NCBI GenBank assembly: GCA_944324625.1
Contig: CALUWZ010000134.1
Span: 1 to 5,186, forward strand
DNA: 5,186 nucleotides
Source of the DNA: an uncultured Mailhella sp.
GTDB lineage: Bacteria; Desulfobacterota; Desulfovibrionia; Desulfovibrionales; Desulfovibrionaceae
Direction of reading: 5' to 3'
The translations under genes and the position numbers were made by a program. Position 1 is the stretch's first letter. Every line of letters begins with the position of its first letter. Below the pieces are notes generated by a model. That model made no database searches and was not told the DNA's origin. It saw nothing but the letters and a program-made list of their open reading frames with translations. Positions 1 through 5,186 of the stretch are shown here, piece by piece.

Positions 1-682
1 AGTGCTTACGGAAGACAGCGGTCCGCTGATCAAAGCCTTTTCAGTTCTGAAAGAAGAAAACATCGACGAACGGAGCCTGTGGCACGGCACACACAAGACA
101 TTTGCCCAAAATCCCTTTGCCTTTTCTTCCCTTACGGAATTTATTCTCCAAAAAACCAATATATCCGCCAATGAAATTTCCCAGCTGAAAAAAATGCAGG
201 AAAGCCCCCTTTTCATGCAAAATAACGGAGAATTGGCAAAAAAACTGACTCTCGCCCAAAACCTGCACAGACTTTTCATCGGATTCCAGAGCCTTTTGCC
301 CGGGTTAAATATGATCAGCATGGAAGATTTGCTGGGCGTGACAGACAGTGAACGGCCCTATGCGCCTTTTTCCGACTGCGCCTCAGCAGGCACGGCCGGC
401 CAAAATCCACTGTTTTTCGGAAACCTTTCCGAACAGGTGAAACGAAAAGGCAGTGCGGCAGAAAATCTGCGTGCTCTTTGGGAATTCAGGCAAGACAAAA
501 AGCTGTATTCGGCAAAAATTCACAGTATCAGCTCTTCAGGCAATAAAAAAATCTTTTCCTTTTCCCTGATTACCCCTGACAACAGGCATTTTGACATCTG
601 CATAAACCTGAGCGCCGCACCGCAGACCCTGTACCGAAACGGACAGGCAAAAACTCTGCGCCCCTTTGAAATTTCCTATTGA
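1..682 (+). CDS. GH13 alpha-amylase-family protein, trehalose synthase-like, C-terminal part (5' partial)
   Basis: The reading frame is open from the left edge. The GTG at position 2 is just the first in-frame codon, so the true start lies outside; 226 codons are visible. The catalytic barrel core is not in the window, so the assignment rests on the end of the protein. A helix around residues 85-101 (NLHRLFIGFQSLLPG) is followed by SMEDLLG (106-112), then GNLSEQVKRKGSAAENLRAL (140-159) and the W-E-F-R-Q-D-K-K-LY stretch (160-169). This order resembles the end of TreS-type GH13 proteins: a helix ending in LLPG, a 'D-L-[LM/V]-G' loop, a 'YGSLPEQL..PDSFA..L' helix, a 'VR..Y.I' helix, and a final beta-sandwich (here about 168-226). 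TreS enzymes interconvert maltose and trehalose or move glucosyl groups in the cytoplasm. The match is from memory of the family and fairly divergent; another GH13 subfamily is possible. No terminator hairpin is visible after the stop. Confidence 0.55.
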   Translation, partial: VLTEDSGPLIKAFSVLKEENIDERSLWHGTHKTFAQNPFAFSSLTEFILQKTNISANEISQLKKMQESPLFMQNNGELAKKLTLAQNLHRLFIGFQSLLPGLNMISMEDLLGVTDSERPYAPFSDCASAGTAGQNPLFFGNLSEQVKRKGSAAENLRALWEFRQDKKLYSAKIHSISSSGNKKIFSFSLITPDNRHFDICINLSAAPQTLYRNGQAKTLRPFEISY

Positions 683-746
683 AGTGCTCCCGTCAGACCG
701 CTCAAGGCAAAAATCCCCAAAGACACAGATAAGCCGTAAAAATATT

Positions 747-776
747 TTAACAAATAAAATTACATAGCTGCTATTT
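747..776 (+). promoter_or_regulatory. Weak candidate sigma-70 promoter upstream of the GT39 gene
   Basis: The 152-bp gap between the GH13-like gene and the glycosyltransferase is AT-rich from about 735 to 790. TTAACA at 747-752 matches five of six bases of the -35 consensus. The -10 is poor: GCTATT (770-775) at 17-bp spacing matches only three of six. A short inverted repeat ATAGC-T-GCTAT (764-774) overlaps it. The gap may hold a promoter, but read-through from the upstream gene is equally possible. Confidence 0.2.
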
Positions 777-834
777 ACTTTTCTTTTGGCCTGCGTTAAA
801 ACCATACCAGAACACTTTAAACACGGACAATGCT

Positions 835-3174
835 ATGAGCAACAATCAAGAATTCAATACCGACGAACAAATTGCCCGCTTAAACCAAAAACTGCAGGCA
901 ATGAACAGCCGAGACGGACAAAATCCCGACCAAGCCCCTTCCGCCGAACAAAATCCCGCGGAACAAAACACCCTGCAGCCAAACGCGTCCGCAGACAGCG
1001 GAGGTACGGAAATTTCCGCAGAACATACAGAACATACCGAACATAACACAATTTATGATACAGAAAATCAAAACGAACATGCCGAAACGGCATCAAAAAA
1101 CACAGAAACAGAACATACCGAACAAATTGCGGGACAAAACACAGACACTCCGGCCCTGTCCCCAAGCTTTGCAGAAAAAAGTTTCTGTCTTTTGTCTAAA
1201 ATAGGCCTGCCGGTCCTTATTCTTTTTACTCTCGTCCTTTGCGGCCAGCAATTTTTGTTTCCCCGTGACTTCTGGTTTTCCGAAGAAGTGCGCTATGCCG
1301 ATATTTATATGAATATGCTGAGCAGCGGCAATTTCTTCAGCCTTGCCCTGAACGGCCACCCCTATGCGGAAACGGGACCGCTATATTTTGTGCTGGTCTG
1401 GCTCTTGGATTCCGTTCCCAATATCAACATGCCGCAGGCATTTTTCGGCGCATCCATTATATTCGCCGTTCTTTTCACCGCAAGTACGTGGATTTTGGCG
1501 CGGGGTCTCGGCTTCGGCGGCAAAGTTGCTTTCCTTGCGGGACTTATCAGCCTCTCCATGTTCTTTCTTGCGGGATTCACCAACTATACCCGCATGGATT
1601 TGCTGTTTGCCGCTTTTTTGAATTTAAGCTACGTTTGCTTTTTCCGTGCATGGCAGAAAAATTCCGCACCGATATGGCTTATTTTCGCTTTTCTGTTCCT
1701 GTGCTTCGCTTCGCTGACAGCAACGGTCACGGCCTTTGTCCTGCCCTTTATTGCGTCCCTTCTGTTCTTTCTCTGGACAGGAAAATTCAGACGCATTAAC
1801 AGTGCGGACGGCATCATAGGCTTTCTGCTCGCCCTGCTCATTATTTTTGCATGGTTTGCCTGCCTTTATTTTCAAGGCAATGCCCAATATATCAACCTTG
1901 TTTTCGAACATCAGATTATACAAAAAATATTTCCTGAACAGACATGGCAAAACGATCCGCACTGGTATTATCTTGCCGGCCTTCCCCTTGTCCTGTTTCC
2001 ATGGATTTTTGCGGTATTTTTCGGCGCTTGGGGCACATGGTTCAAAAACCTCGGCAAAACATTCAAAAACAGAAAAACTGAAAATGCAGGAGCATGGCTT
2101 GTTCTGCTCATTGCCACTCATATCGGCTTTTTCTCCCTGTTCGGAGACAAAAATTTTGCAAGCCTTGTAACCGTTCTGCCGTTTTTTGCCATTTTGTTTG
2201 CCAAAAGCGTACTGAACTTCTCTGCCCTCAAAAGCAAAATTTTCTATGCCCTGCTTTCCCTGCTCACCGTGCTTTGCGGTCTTGCGCTTATTTTGTTTGA
2301 ATTCCATGCCTATATTCTGGAATTCCTGCCCAACCTTTTCCAATTGCCCGCCAAAATACCTGCCTTTGTGGAAGCTGCCTCAACCAATACCGGTTTCGGG
2401 CTTACGGCCATGGGCGCAGTTTTTATTTTACTCGGCATTTTGCTGTGGTATTTTGTCAACCGCCGCTTTCCGGGCGCATGCGCGCTTGTGTACGCCTTGG
2501 GCATCATTATAGCCCTGCAGCCTTTAAACATATTGGTGGCTCCGCAGCTCGGTTCTGTTTTGAGCACCAAAAACCACGCATACCAAATGGCAGAGGCCCG
2601 CTTAAATCAAAACGCAGTTCCGGCAAGCTATAAAATCTATCCCGACATTTTCACCTATTATTACAATGAAGCCTTGGATAAAACCACATATTCCAAAGCG
2701 GTAGTCGCCAATCTCGCAACACTTGACGCTTTGACGGATTTTCTGCTCAGCAACGACAAAGTCATTCTTGCCGTTGCCAAAGACGAATTTGACAAACTTC
2801 CCTATAAAAACGAAGCCGTCATACTTGACTGCAAACAGTGGATTGAAAACCGATACGTCATCCTGACGCTTTGGAATATTGCATCCCATAAACCAATTTT
2901 AAACGAAACGGAACAAGACAGCCTCGTGGATGCAAACATAATTCCCAATTCCGAAAATCTTCTCAATCAGGAAGACAAAGACGAAATAATGGCTGATCCG
3001 AAAAATACTGACCCGGCCCAAATTCCGCAGACACTGCCCTATCTTGAAAAAGACAGCCCCATTCCTGATGCGGCTGTCCTTCCCGAACAGAACGGACAAG
3101 AACCGACAGAAAACAATATGACTGCCCCCACCGGCAATGCCCAAGAGGCTCCGCAGACTCCTGCCGAACTTTAA
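835..3174 (+). CDS. GT39 / ArnT-like polytopic membrane glycosyltransferase with long polar termini
   Basis: The product is a 779-residue inner-membrane protein of the GT-C fold. Residues 1-118 are polar, rich in E, Q, N, T and H, and contain no membrane segment. The first membrane helix is about 123-142. A periplasmic loop follows with FWFSEEVRYADIYMNMLSSG (146-165) and LNGHPYAETGPLYF (172-185), equivalent to the ArnT/GT39 'DE.RYAEI...ML.SG...P.LNG..Y..K.PL' signature. Further helices lie at about 181-196, 203-225, 229-248, 253-272, 278-314 (two), 324-345, 378-399, 420-436, 442-460, 467-489, 522-541 and 547-564. The HWYYLAGLPLVLFPW stretch (376-390) is also typical of the family. A soluble, probably periplasmic domain (about 565-688) and a proline/glutamate-rich tail end the protein. 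Such enzymes move a sugar from an undecaprenyl-phosphate carrier to lipid A, glycan or protein; the acceptor here is unknown. The start is ATG with a weak GGA (825-827) seven bases upstream. The first acidic residue of the catalytic loop motif is Glu instead of the usual Asp. Confidence 0.88.
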   Translation: MSNNQEFNTDEQIARLNQKLQAMNSRDGQNPDQAPSAEQNPAEQNTLQPNASADSGGTEISAEHTEHTEHNTIYDTENQNEHAETASKNTETEHTEQIAGQNTDTPALSPSFAEKSFCLLSKIGLPVLILFTLVLCGQQFLFPRDFWFSEEVRYADIYMNMLSSGNFFSLALNGHPYAETGPLYFVLVWLLDSVPNINMPQAFFGASIIFAVLFTASTWILARGLGFGGKVAFLAGLISLSMFFLAGFTNYTRMDLLFAAFLNLSYVCFFRAWQKNSAPIWLIFAFLFLCFASLTATVTAFVLPFIASLLFFLWTGKFRRINSADGIIGFLLALLIIFAWFACLYFQGNAQYINLVFEHQIIQKIFPEQTWQNDPHWYYLAGLPLVLFPWIFAVFFGAWGTWFKNLGKTFKNRKTENAGAWLVLLIATHIGFFSLFGDKNFASLVTVLPFFAILFAKSVLNFSALKSKIFYALLSLLTVLCGLALILFEFHAYILEFLPNLFQLPAKIPAFVEAASTNTGFGLTAMGAVFILLGILLWYFVNRRFPGACALVYALGIIIALQPLNILVAPQLGSVLSTKNHAYQMAEARLNQNAVPASYKIYPDIFTYYYNEALDKTTYSKAVVANLATLDALTDFLLSNDKVILAVAKDEFDKLPYKNEAVILDCKQWIENRYVILTLWNIASHKPILNETEQDSLVDANIIPNSENLLNQEDKDEIMADPKNTDPAQIPQTLPYLEKDSPIPDAAVLPEQNGQEPTENNMTAPTGNAQEAPQTPAEL
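1021..1119 (+). repeat. Short 9-nt tandem repeats inside the GT39 gene (EHT-coding)
   Basis: Three head-to-tail 9-base units, GAACATACA, GAACATACC and GAACATAAC, occupy 1021-1047, and a further GAACATACC lies at 1111-1119. They are in frame and encode E-H-T, E-H-T and E-H-N (residues 63-71), then E-H-T (93-95). The same cytoplasmic region also repeats GAACAAATTGC, coding E-Q-I-A at residues 11-14 and 96-99. This is a coding low-complexity region, likely to vary in length by slippage between strains (inference). Confidence 0.75.
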
Positions 3175-3193
3175 CCTGCACATCATAATAAAT

Positions 3194-3199
3194 AGGAAA
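3194..3199 (+). promoter_or_regulatory. Shine-Dalgarno of plsY
   Basis: AGGAAA lies five bases before the ATG at 3205, in the 30-bp gap after the glycosyltransferase stop. It fixes the plsY start and, with the short gap, suggests translation from a shared mRNA. Confidence 0.75.
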
Positions 3200-3204
3200 C
3201 TTAC

Positions 3205-3792
3205 ATGGAAATTCTTTGGGTTGTTCTCAGTTTTCTTTCAGGCTCAATTCCGTTTGCCGTTGTCATAGCCAAAACATTTAAAGGCATTGATCCACGCAAA
3301 GAAGGCAGCAAAAATCCCGGAACCACCAACGTTGCGCGGCTTTGCGGCCTGCCCTACGGCATAGCAACTCTTGTCTGCGACATTTTAAAAGGCACTGTTC
3401 CTGTTTTTTTGAGTATGCAGTTTGCCGATTCAGCATGGATTCCGAGTGCCTGTGCCTTTGCCGCTTTCATCGGACACATCAAATCCCCTTTCCTTGGGTT
3501 TCACGGCGGAAAAGGCGTTGCCACGGGCATAGGAGTACTGATTCCGCTGGCCCTGCCCCCGCTGCTTGCCGCAGTTGTCTTATGCGTTGCAGTTATTGCA
3601 TTGACGGGCTATGTATCTGCAGGGGCCCTTACGCTTTACACAGCCTTGCCGTTCTGCTATTATTTTTTCGGCGCACAGCACTTGATTCCGCTTTCCCTTG
3701 TTATGCTGGCAATAGTCGTATATACGCACCGTGCCAATATCAGGCGCTTGGCTAAAGGGGAAGAAAAATCATGGCGCAAAAGCAAAAATTAA
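3205..3792 (+). CDS. plsY: Glycerol-3-phosphate acyltransferase PlsY (acyl-phosphate dependent)
   Basis: PlsY is an integral inner-membrane enzyme that transfers an acyl group from acyl-phosphate (made by PlsX) to the sn-1 position of glycerol-3-phosphate, giving lysophosphatidic acid, the first committed step of phospholipid synthesis. The 195-residue length is normal for the family. The three conserved cytoplasmic motifs are present: SGSIPFA (12-18) with DPRKEGSKNPGTTNVAR (29-45); GH at 90-91 with GFHGGKGVAT (98-107); and THRANIRRL (174-182) near the C-terminus. Hydrophobic segments fall at about 3-22, 50-72, 79-97, 105-130, 131-155 and 158-174. The start has a good ribosome binding site. 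It lies 30 bp after the glycosyltransferase gene on the same strand, with no terminator between, so co-transcription is likely. A strong hairpin terminator follows the stop. Confidence 0.97.
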   Translation: MEILWVVLSFLSGSIPFAVVIAKTFKGIDPRKEGSKNPGTTNVARLCGLPYGIATLVCDILKGTVPVFLSMQFADSAWIPSACAFAAFIGHIKSPFLGFHGGKGVATGIGVLIPLALPPLLAAVVLCVAVIALTGYVSAGALTLYTALPFCYYFFGAQHLIPLSLVMLAIVVYTHRANIRRLAKGEEKSWRKSKN

Positions 3793-3827
3793 TTCTGTTG
3801 CATAATATGCCCTTACTTCCATGAAAT

Positions 3828-3864
3828 AAAAAGCCCTGCCGAACATTCGGTCAGGGCCTTTTTT
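3828..3864. terminator. Bidirectional rho-independent terminator between plsY and nrdG
   Basis: The stem pairs GCCCTG-CCGA (3833-3842) with TCGG-T-CAGGGC (3847-3857) around an ACAT loop; T3851 is a single bulge. On the + strand a run of six T follows (3859-3864) and ends plsY transcription. On the - strand the five A at 3828-3832 give a U tract for the nrdD-nrdG transcript. Its place between convergent genes fits a shared terminator. Confidence 0.9.
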
Positions 3865-3882
3865 ATGGAGACAAAAATCTAA

Positions 3883-4431
3883 TTATTTTTTCTGCCACGG
3901 ATTATTGACGGCAAGGTCATAAATTTCCTGATTGGAACTGCCCGCAAACGGTTTCTCCGCAGTCTTCAGAGACTGCACAAAACGGCCCGTGATGACCCAA
4001 TCCGCATAAGACAGAATTTCACGGCGAAGCTGTGCCCTTTCCTCCGAACAAAGCGTTAAAAGTTCAGGCACTTCATGGCCGGTGTAAATCACAATATGAC
4101 GCCCTTTTGCTTTGCATACTTTCGCAAGGGCAAGCAGGGCTTTTTCCTGCAGAAACGGCTCACCGCCCGAAAACGTCACGCCGCCCGCCAATTTGCTTTG
4201 ATAAATTTCAGCATACACGTCAAAGGCAGAAACCAAACTGCCGCCGTTTTTATCGTGAGTGGACTGATTATGACAGCCTTGACAGTGAAAATCACAGCCC
4301 TGAAAAAATACGGCTGTCCGCACGCCGGGGCCGTCCACCACACTTTCGTGCTGATAGCCTGCCAAACGGACAGAGGTATTTTTCAAAAGCTCATATTCTT
4401 CCTCGGTCAGATCTAGTGTCTGCATGCACAT
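3883..4431 (-). CDS. nrdG: Anaerobic ribonucleoside-triphosphate reductase activating protein NrdG (radical SAM)
   Basis: NrdG is a cytoplasmic radical-SAM activase that uses a [4Fe-4S] cluster and S-adenosylmethionine to generate the glycyl radical of class III ribonucleotide reductase. The 182-residue product has the cluster motif C-x3-C-x2-C at Cys46, Cys50 and Cys53 (QGCDFHCQGCHN). It is preceded by VVDGPGVRTAVFFQGC (31-46) and followed by the SAM-contacting GGVTFSGGEP (83-92). The C-terminal block DWVITGRFVQSLK ... PFAGSSNQ (144-168) is also typical. It is the last gene of the leftward operon and overlaps the preceding 58-codon gene by 19 bases, which suggests translational coupling. The ATG at 4425 (codon 3) is an alternative start, giving a 13-base overlap; neither has a strong Shine-Dalgarno. 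The bidirectional terminator follows the stop. Confidence 0.96.
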   Translation of the reverse strand: MCMQTLDLTEEEYELLKNTSVRLAGYQHESVVDGPGVRTAVFFQGCDFHCQGCHNQSTHDKNGGSLVSAFDVYAEIYQSKLAGGVTFSGGEPFLQEKALLALAKVCKAKGRHIVIYTGHEVPELLTLCSEERAQLRREILSYADWVITGRFVQSLKTAEKPFAGSSNQEIYDLAVNNPWQKK

Positions 4432-4589
4432 TCTTTTTCGGAAAAGTGTTTGACACGGTCAGCTTCTTCGGCTCGTTTCGCATCATTCCATCTGTCCATG
4501 TCGCCGACAAGATATCCGGTAATGCGGCGTATTCTTGAAAAATGCACGCCTTCGCCGATAAGCTCTTCTTTTGCTGTTTGCTGCTGCAT
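4413..4589 (-). CDS. Stand-alone glycyl-radical domain of class III ribonucleotide reductase (58 aa)
   Basis: This small protein corresponds to just the last segment of canonical NrdD. Residues 14-30 read GVHFSRIRRITGYLVGD, followed by D-R-W-N-D-A-K-R-A-E (32-41) and DRVKH (44-48). In ordinary NrdD proteins this block directly follows the zinc-site cysteines of the same chain. Gly25 in the R-I-T-G-Y motif is the expected site of the glycyl radical made by NrdG. The ATG at 4589 has a textbook AAGGAGAA upstream, begins 10 bases after the nrdD stop, and is in a different frame from nrdD, so this looks like a true separate gene. The C-terminus, FSEKECACRH, has a C-x-C pair (Cys54, Cys56) and overlaps the nrdG start. 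Most likely role: radical-carrying subunit that docks with the large NrdD chain. An alternative is a YfiD/GrcA-like spare part that restores a damaged reductase. The frame is open upstream to 4655, but that extension lies inside nrdD and shows no NrdD similarity. Confidence 0.9.
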   Translation of the reverse strand: MQQQTAKEELIGEGVHFSRIRRITGYLVGDMDRWNDAKRAEEADRVKHFSEKECACRH

Positions 4590-4593
4590 GGTT

Positions 4594-4601
4594 TTCTCCT
4601 T
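4594..4601 (-). promoter_or_regulatory. Strong Shine-Dalgarno of the 58-codon glycyl-radical gene, overlapping the nrdD stop
   Basis: On the minus strand the sequence around the end of nrdD reads TAAGGAGAAAACC-ATG. The TAA (4602-4600) is the nrdD stop, its last two bases belong to AAGGAGAA, and the ATG at 4589 starts the small gene. GGAG is six bases from the ATG. This is the clearest ribosome binding site in the window and supports independent initiation coupled to nrdD termination. Confidence 0.9.
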
Positions 4602-5186
4602 ATTTATTGGCCAAGGTATCGTTTGCTTCCTGCTCCGTGGCATAGGGGCGGGCATATTTGGGATCAGGGCTGTAACCCTTTACTTTGCGCAGAACGGACA
4701 AAGGCAGACCTTCGCCGTCACGCCGTCCGCAGCGGGGGCAGGTATCCCCGATAATTCCGACATAGCCGCACACGGGGTCACGGTCTACTGGATGGTTAAT
4801 GGAAAAATATCCCATATCAGAATCTGCCATGGCGGTCACAATGGTTTCAAACGCATCAATATTGGCGGACAAATCTTCAGCCACCTCAATATAACTGATT
4901 GCACCCGCAAGGCAGTATTTATGATAATTGGATTCAATCTGTATCTTATCCCATGCCCGTATGGGATAAAATACGGGAACATGGAAAGAGTTGGTAAAAT
5001 ATTCCCTGTCGGTAATTCCTTTGAGCACGCCGAACCTGTCACGGGTAAGACGGAGCAGACGGCCGGAACAGCCTTCCGCAGGACTTGCGATAAGGCTGAA
5101 ATTCAAACCTGTGCGTTTGGTTTCTTCCCTGCATTTGTCATGGAAGAATTTTATAATCTTCACGCCGAAATCATTGACCGCCGCAT
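4600..5186 (-). CDS. nrdD: Anaerobic ribonucleoside-triphosphate reductase NrdD, large chain, C-terminal part (5' partial)
   Basis: Class III reductases turn ribonucleotides into deoxyribonucleotides without oxygen, using a glycyl radical and a thiyl radical in a ten-stranded barrel. About 195 codons are visible; the frame is open past the right edge, and the GTG at 5163 is an internal valine. Numbered from that GTG, family landmarks are TGLNFSLIASPAEG (18-31), YFTNSFHVPVFYP (55-67), DKIQIESNYHKY (72-83), GAISYIEV (87-94) and SINHPVDRDPVCGY (121-134), with zinc-site cysteines Cys132, Cys142 and Cys145 (CPRCGR). After residue 150 the chain diverges: instead of the usual R-I-T-G-Y ... R-V-K-H ending it has LSVLRKVKGYSPDPKYARPY (155-174) and stops at 187. 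The normal radical segment is on the adjacent small gene. The active-site cysteines would lie upstream, outside the window. The operon promoter is also outside. Confidence 0.95.
   Translation of the reverse strand, partial: AAVNDFGVKIIKFFHDKCREETKRTGLNFSLIASPAEGCSGRLLRLTRDRFGVLKGITDREYFTNSFHVPVFYPIRAWDKIQIESNYHKYCLAGAISYIEVAEDLSANIDAFETIVTAMADSDMGYFSINHPVDRDPVCGYVGIIGDTCPRCGRRDGEGLPLSVLRKVKGYSPDPKYARPYATEQEANDTLANK

Noticed and set aside
739..748. AAAATATTTT palindrome in the gap before the GT39 gene as an operator
   Set aside because: Short AT palindromes are expected by chance in an AT-rich gap, and there is no second copy or recognisable regulator site.
786..1046. 86-codon plus-strand frame with an Arg/Thr-rich product, starting 49 bases before the GT39 gene
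   Set aside because: It is the shifted frame of the GT39 low-complexity head. The repeated R-T-Y residues come from the same 9-nt repeats; it starts at TTG without a ribosome site.
1021..1119. CRISPR-like or regulatory iteron array
   Set aside because: The repeats are only 9 bases, in frame, without spacers of constant length, and inside a coding region, so they are coding low-complexity repeats.
1624..2343. 239-codon open frame on the minus strand
   Set aside because: It lies wholly inside the well-supported GT39 gene. Its Lys/Gln/Glu-rich composition is what antisense reading of membrane-protein codons gives, and no ribosome site or family motif is visible.
4032..4538. 168-codon plus-strand frame opposite nrdG
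   Set aside because: It is antisense to nrdG and the small radical gene, both of which have clear family motifs; no motif or ribosome site is seen on the plus strand.
4587..4606. Programmed or erroneous frameshift joining nrdD to the radical domain
   Set aside because: There is no slippery heptamer at the junction. The second frame has its own start and ribosome site, and the first frame continues through a parallel, alignable tail. A simple split caused by a single-base error is therefore unlikely, though resequencing would settle it.
4413..4655. Longer 80-codon version of the small radical gene
   Set aside because: The extra 22 N-terminal codons overlap nrdD and show no NrdD similarity, whereas the ATG at 4589 has a strong Shine-Dalgarno immediately upstream.

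Overview
The window looks like chromosomal DNA of a Gram-negative, anaerobic or facultatively anaerobic bacterium. It carries a class III (oxygen-sensitive, glycyl-radical) ribonucleotide reductase locus, an ArnT-like polytopic glycosyltransferase, and the acyl-phosphate-dependent acyltransferase PlsY. Base composition is moderate and similar across all genes, so nothing points to recent transfer. A member of the Desulfovibrio group is a reasonable guess from the gene styles, but this is a low-confidence inference because no rRNA or other marker gene is present.

Layout: the left part reads rightward. It starts with the 3' end of a gene whose product resembles the C-terminal part of a trehalose synthase-like GH13 enzyme. 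After a 152-bp AT-rich gap comes a 779-residue GT39/ArnT-like membrane glycosyltransferase with long polar, low-complexity ends. plsY follows 30 bp later, probably in the same transcript. A rho-independent hairpin with T/A tracts on both sides closes this unit and also serves the leftward unit that converges on it.

The right part reads leftward as a compact operon: nrdD (its 5' end lies beyond the window), a 58-codon small gene, then nrdG. The nrdD product contains the C-terminal part of the catalytic barrel and the zinc-site cysteines, but ends in an atypical tail. The canonical NrdD glycyl-radical segment (R-R-I-T-G-Y ... D-R-V-K-H) is instead encoded by the separate 58-codon gene. That gene has its own ATG and a strong Shine-Dalgarno overlapping the nrdD stop codon, and it overlaps the start of nrdG.

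The simplest reading is a two-polypeptide class III reductase: NrdG (radical SAM activase) would put the glycyl radical on the small subunit, which would dock with the large NrdD chain. The tail of the large chain aligns without gaps to the small protein and keeps a G-Y pair, so it may be a decayed or diverged second copy of the same domain. This split or duplicated radical domain is the most notable thing in the window. I cannot tell from the sequence alone whether it has been described in relatives.
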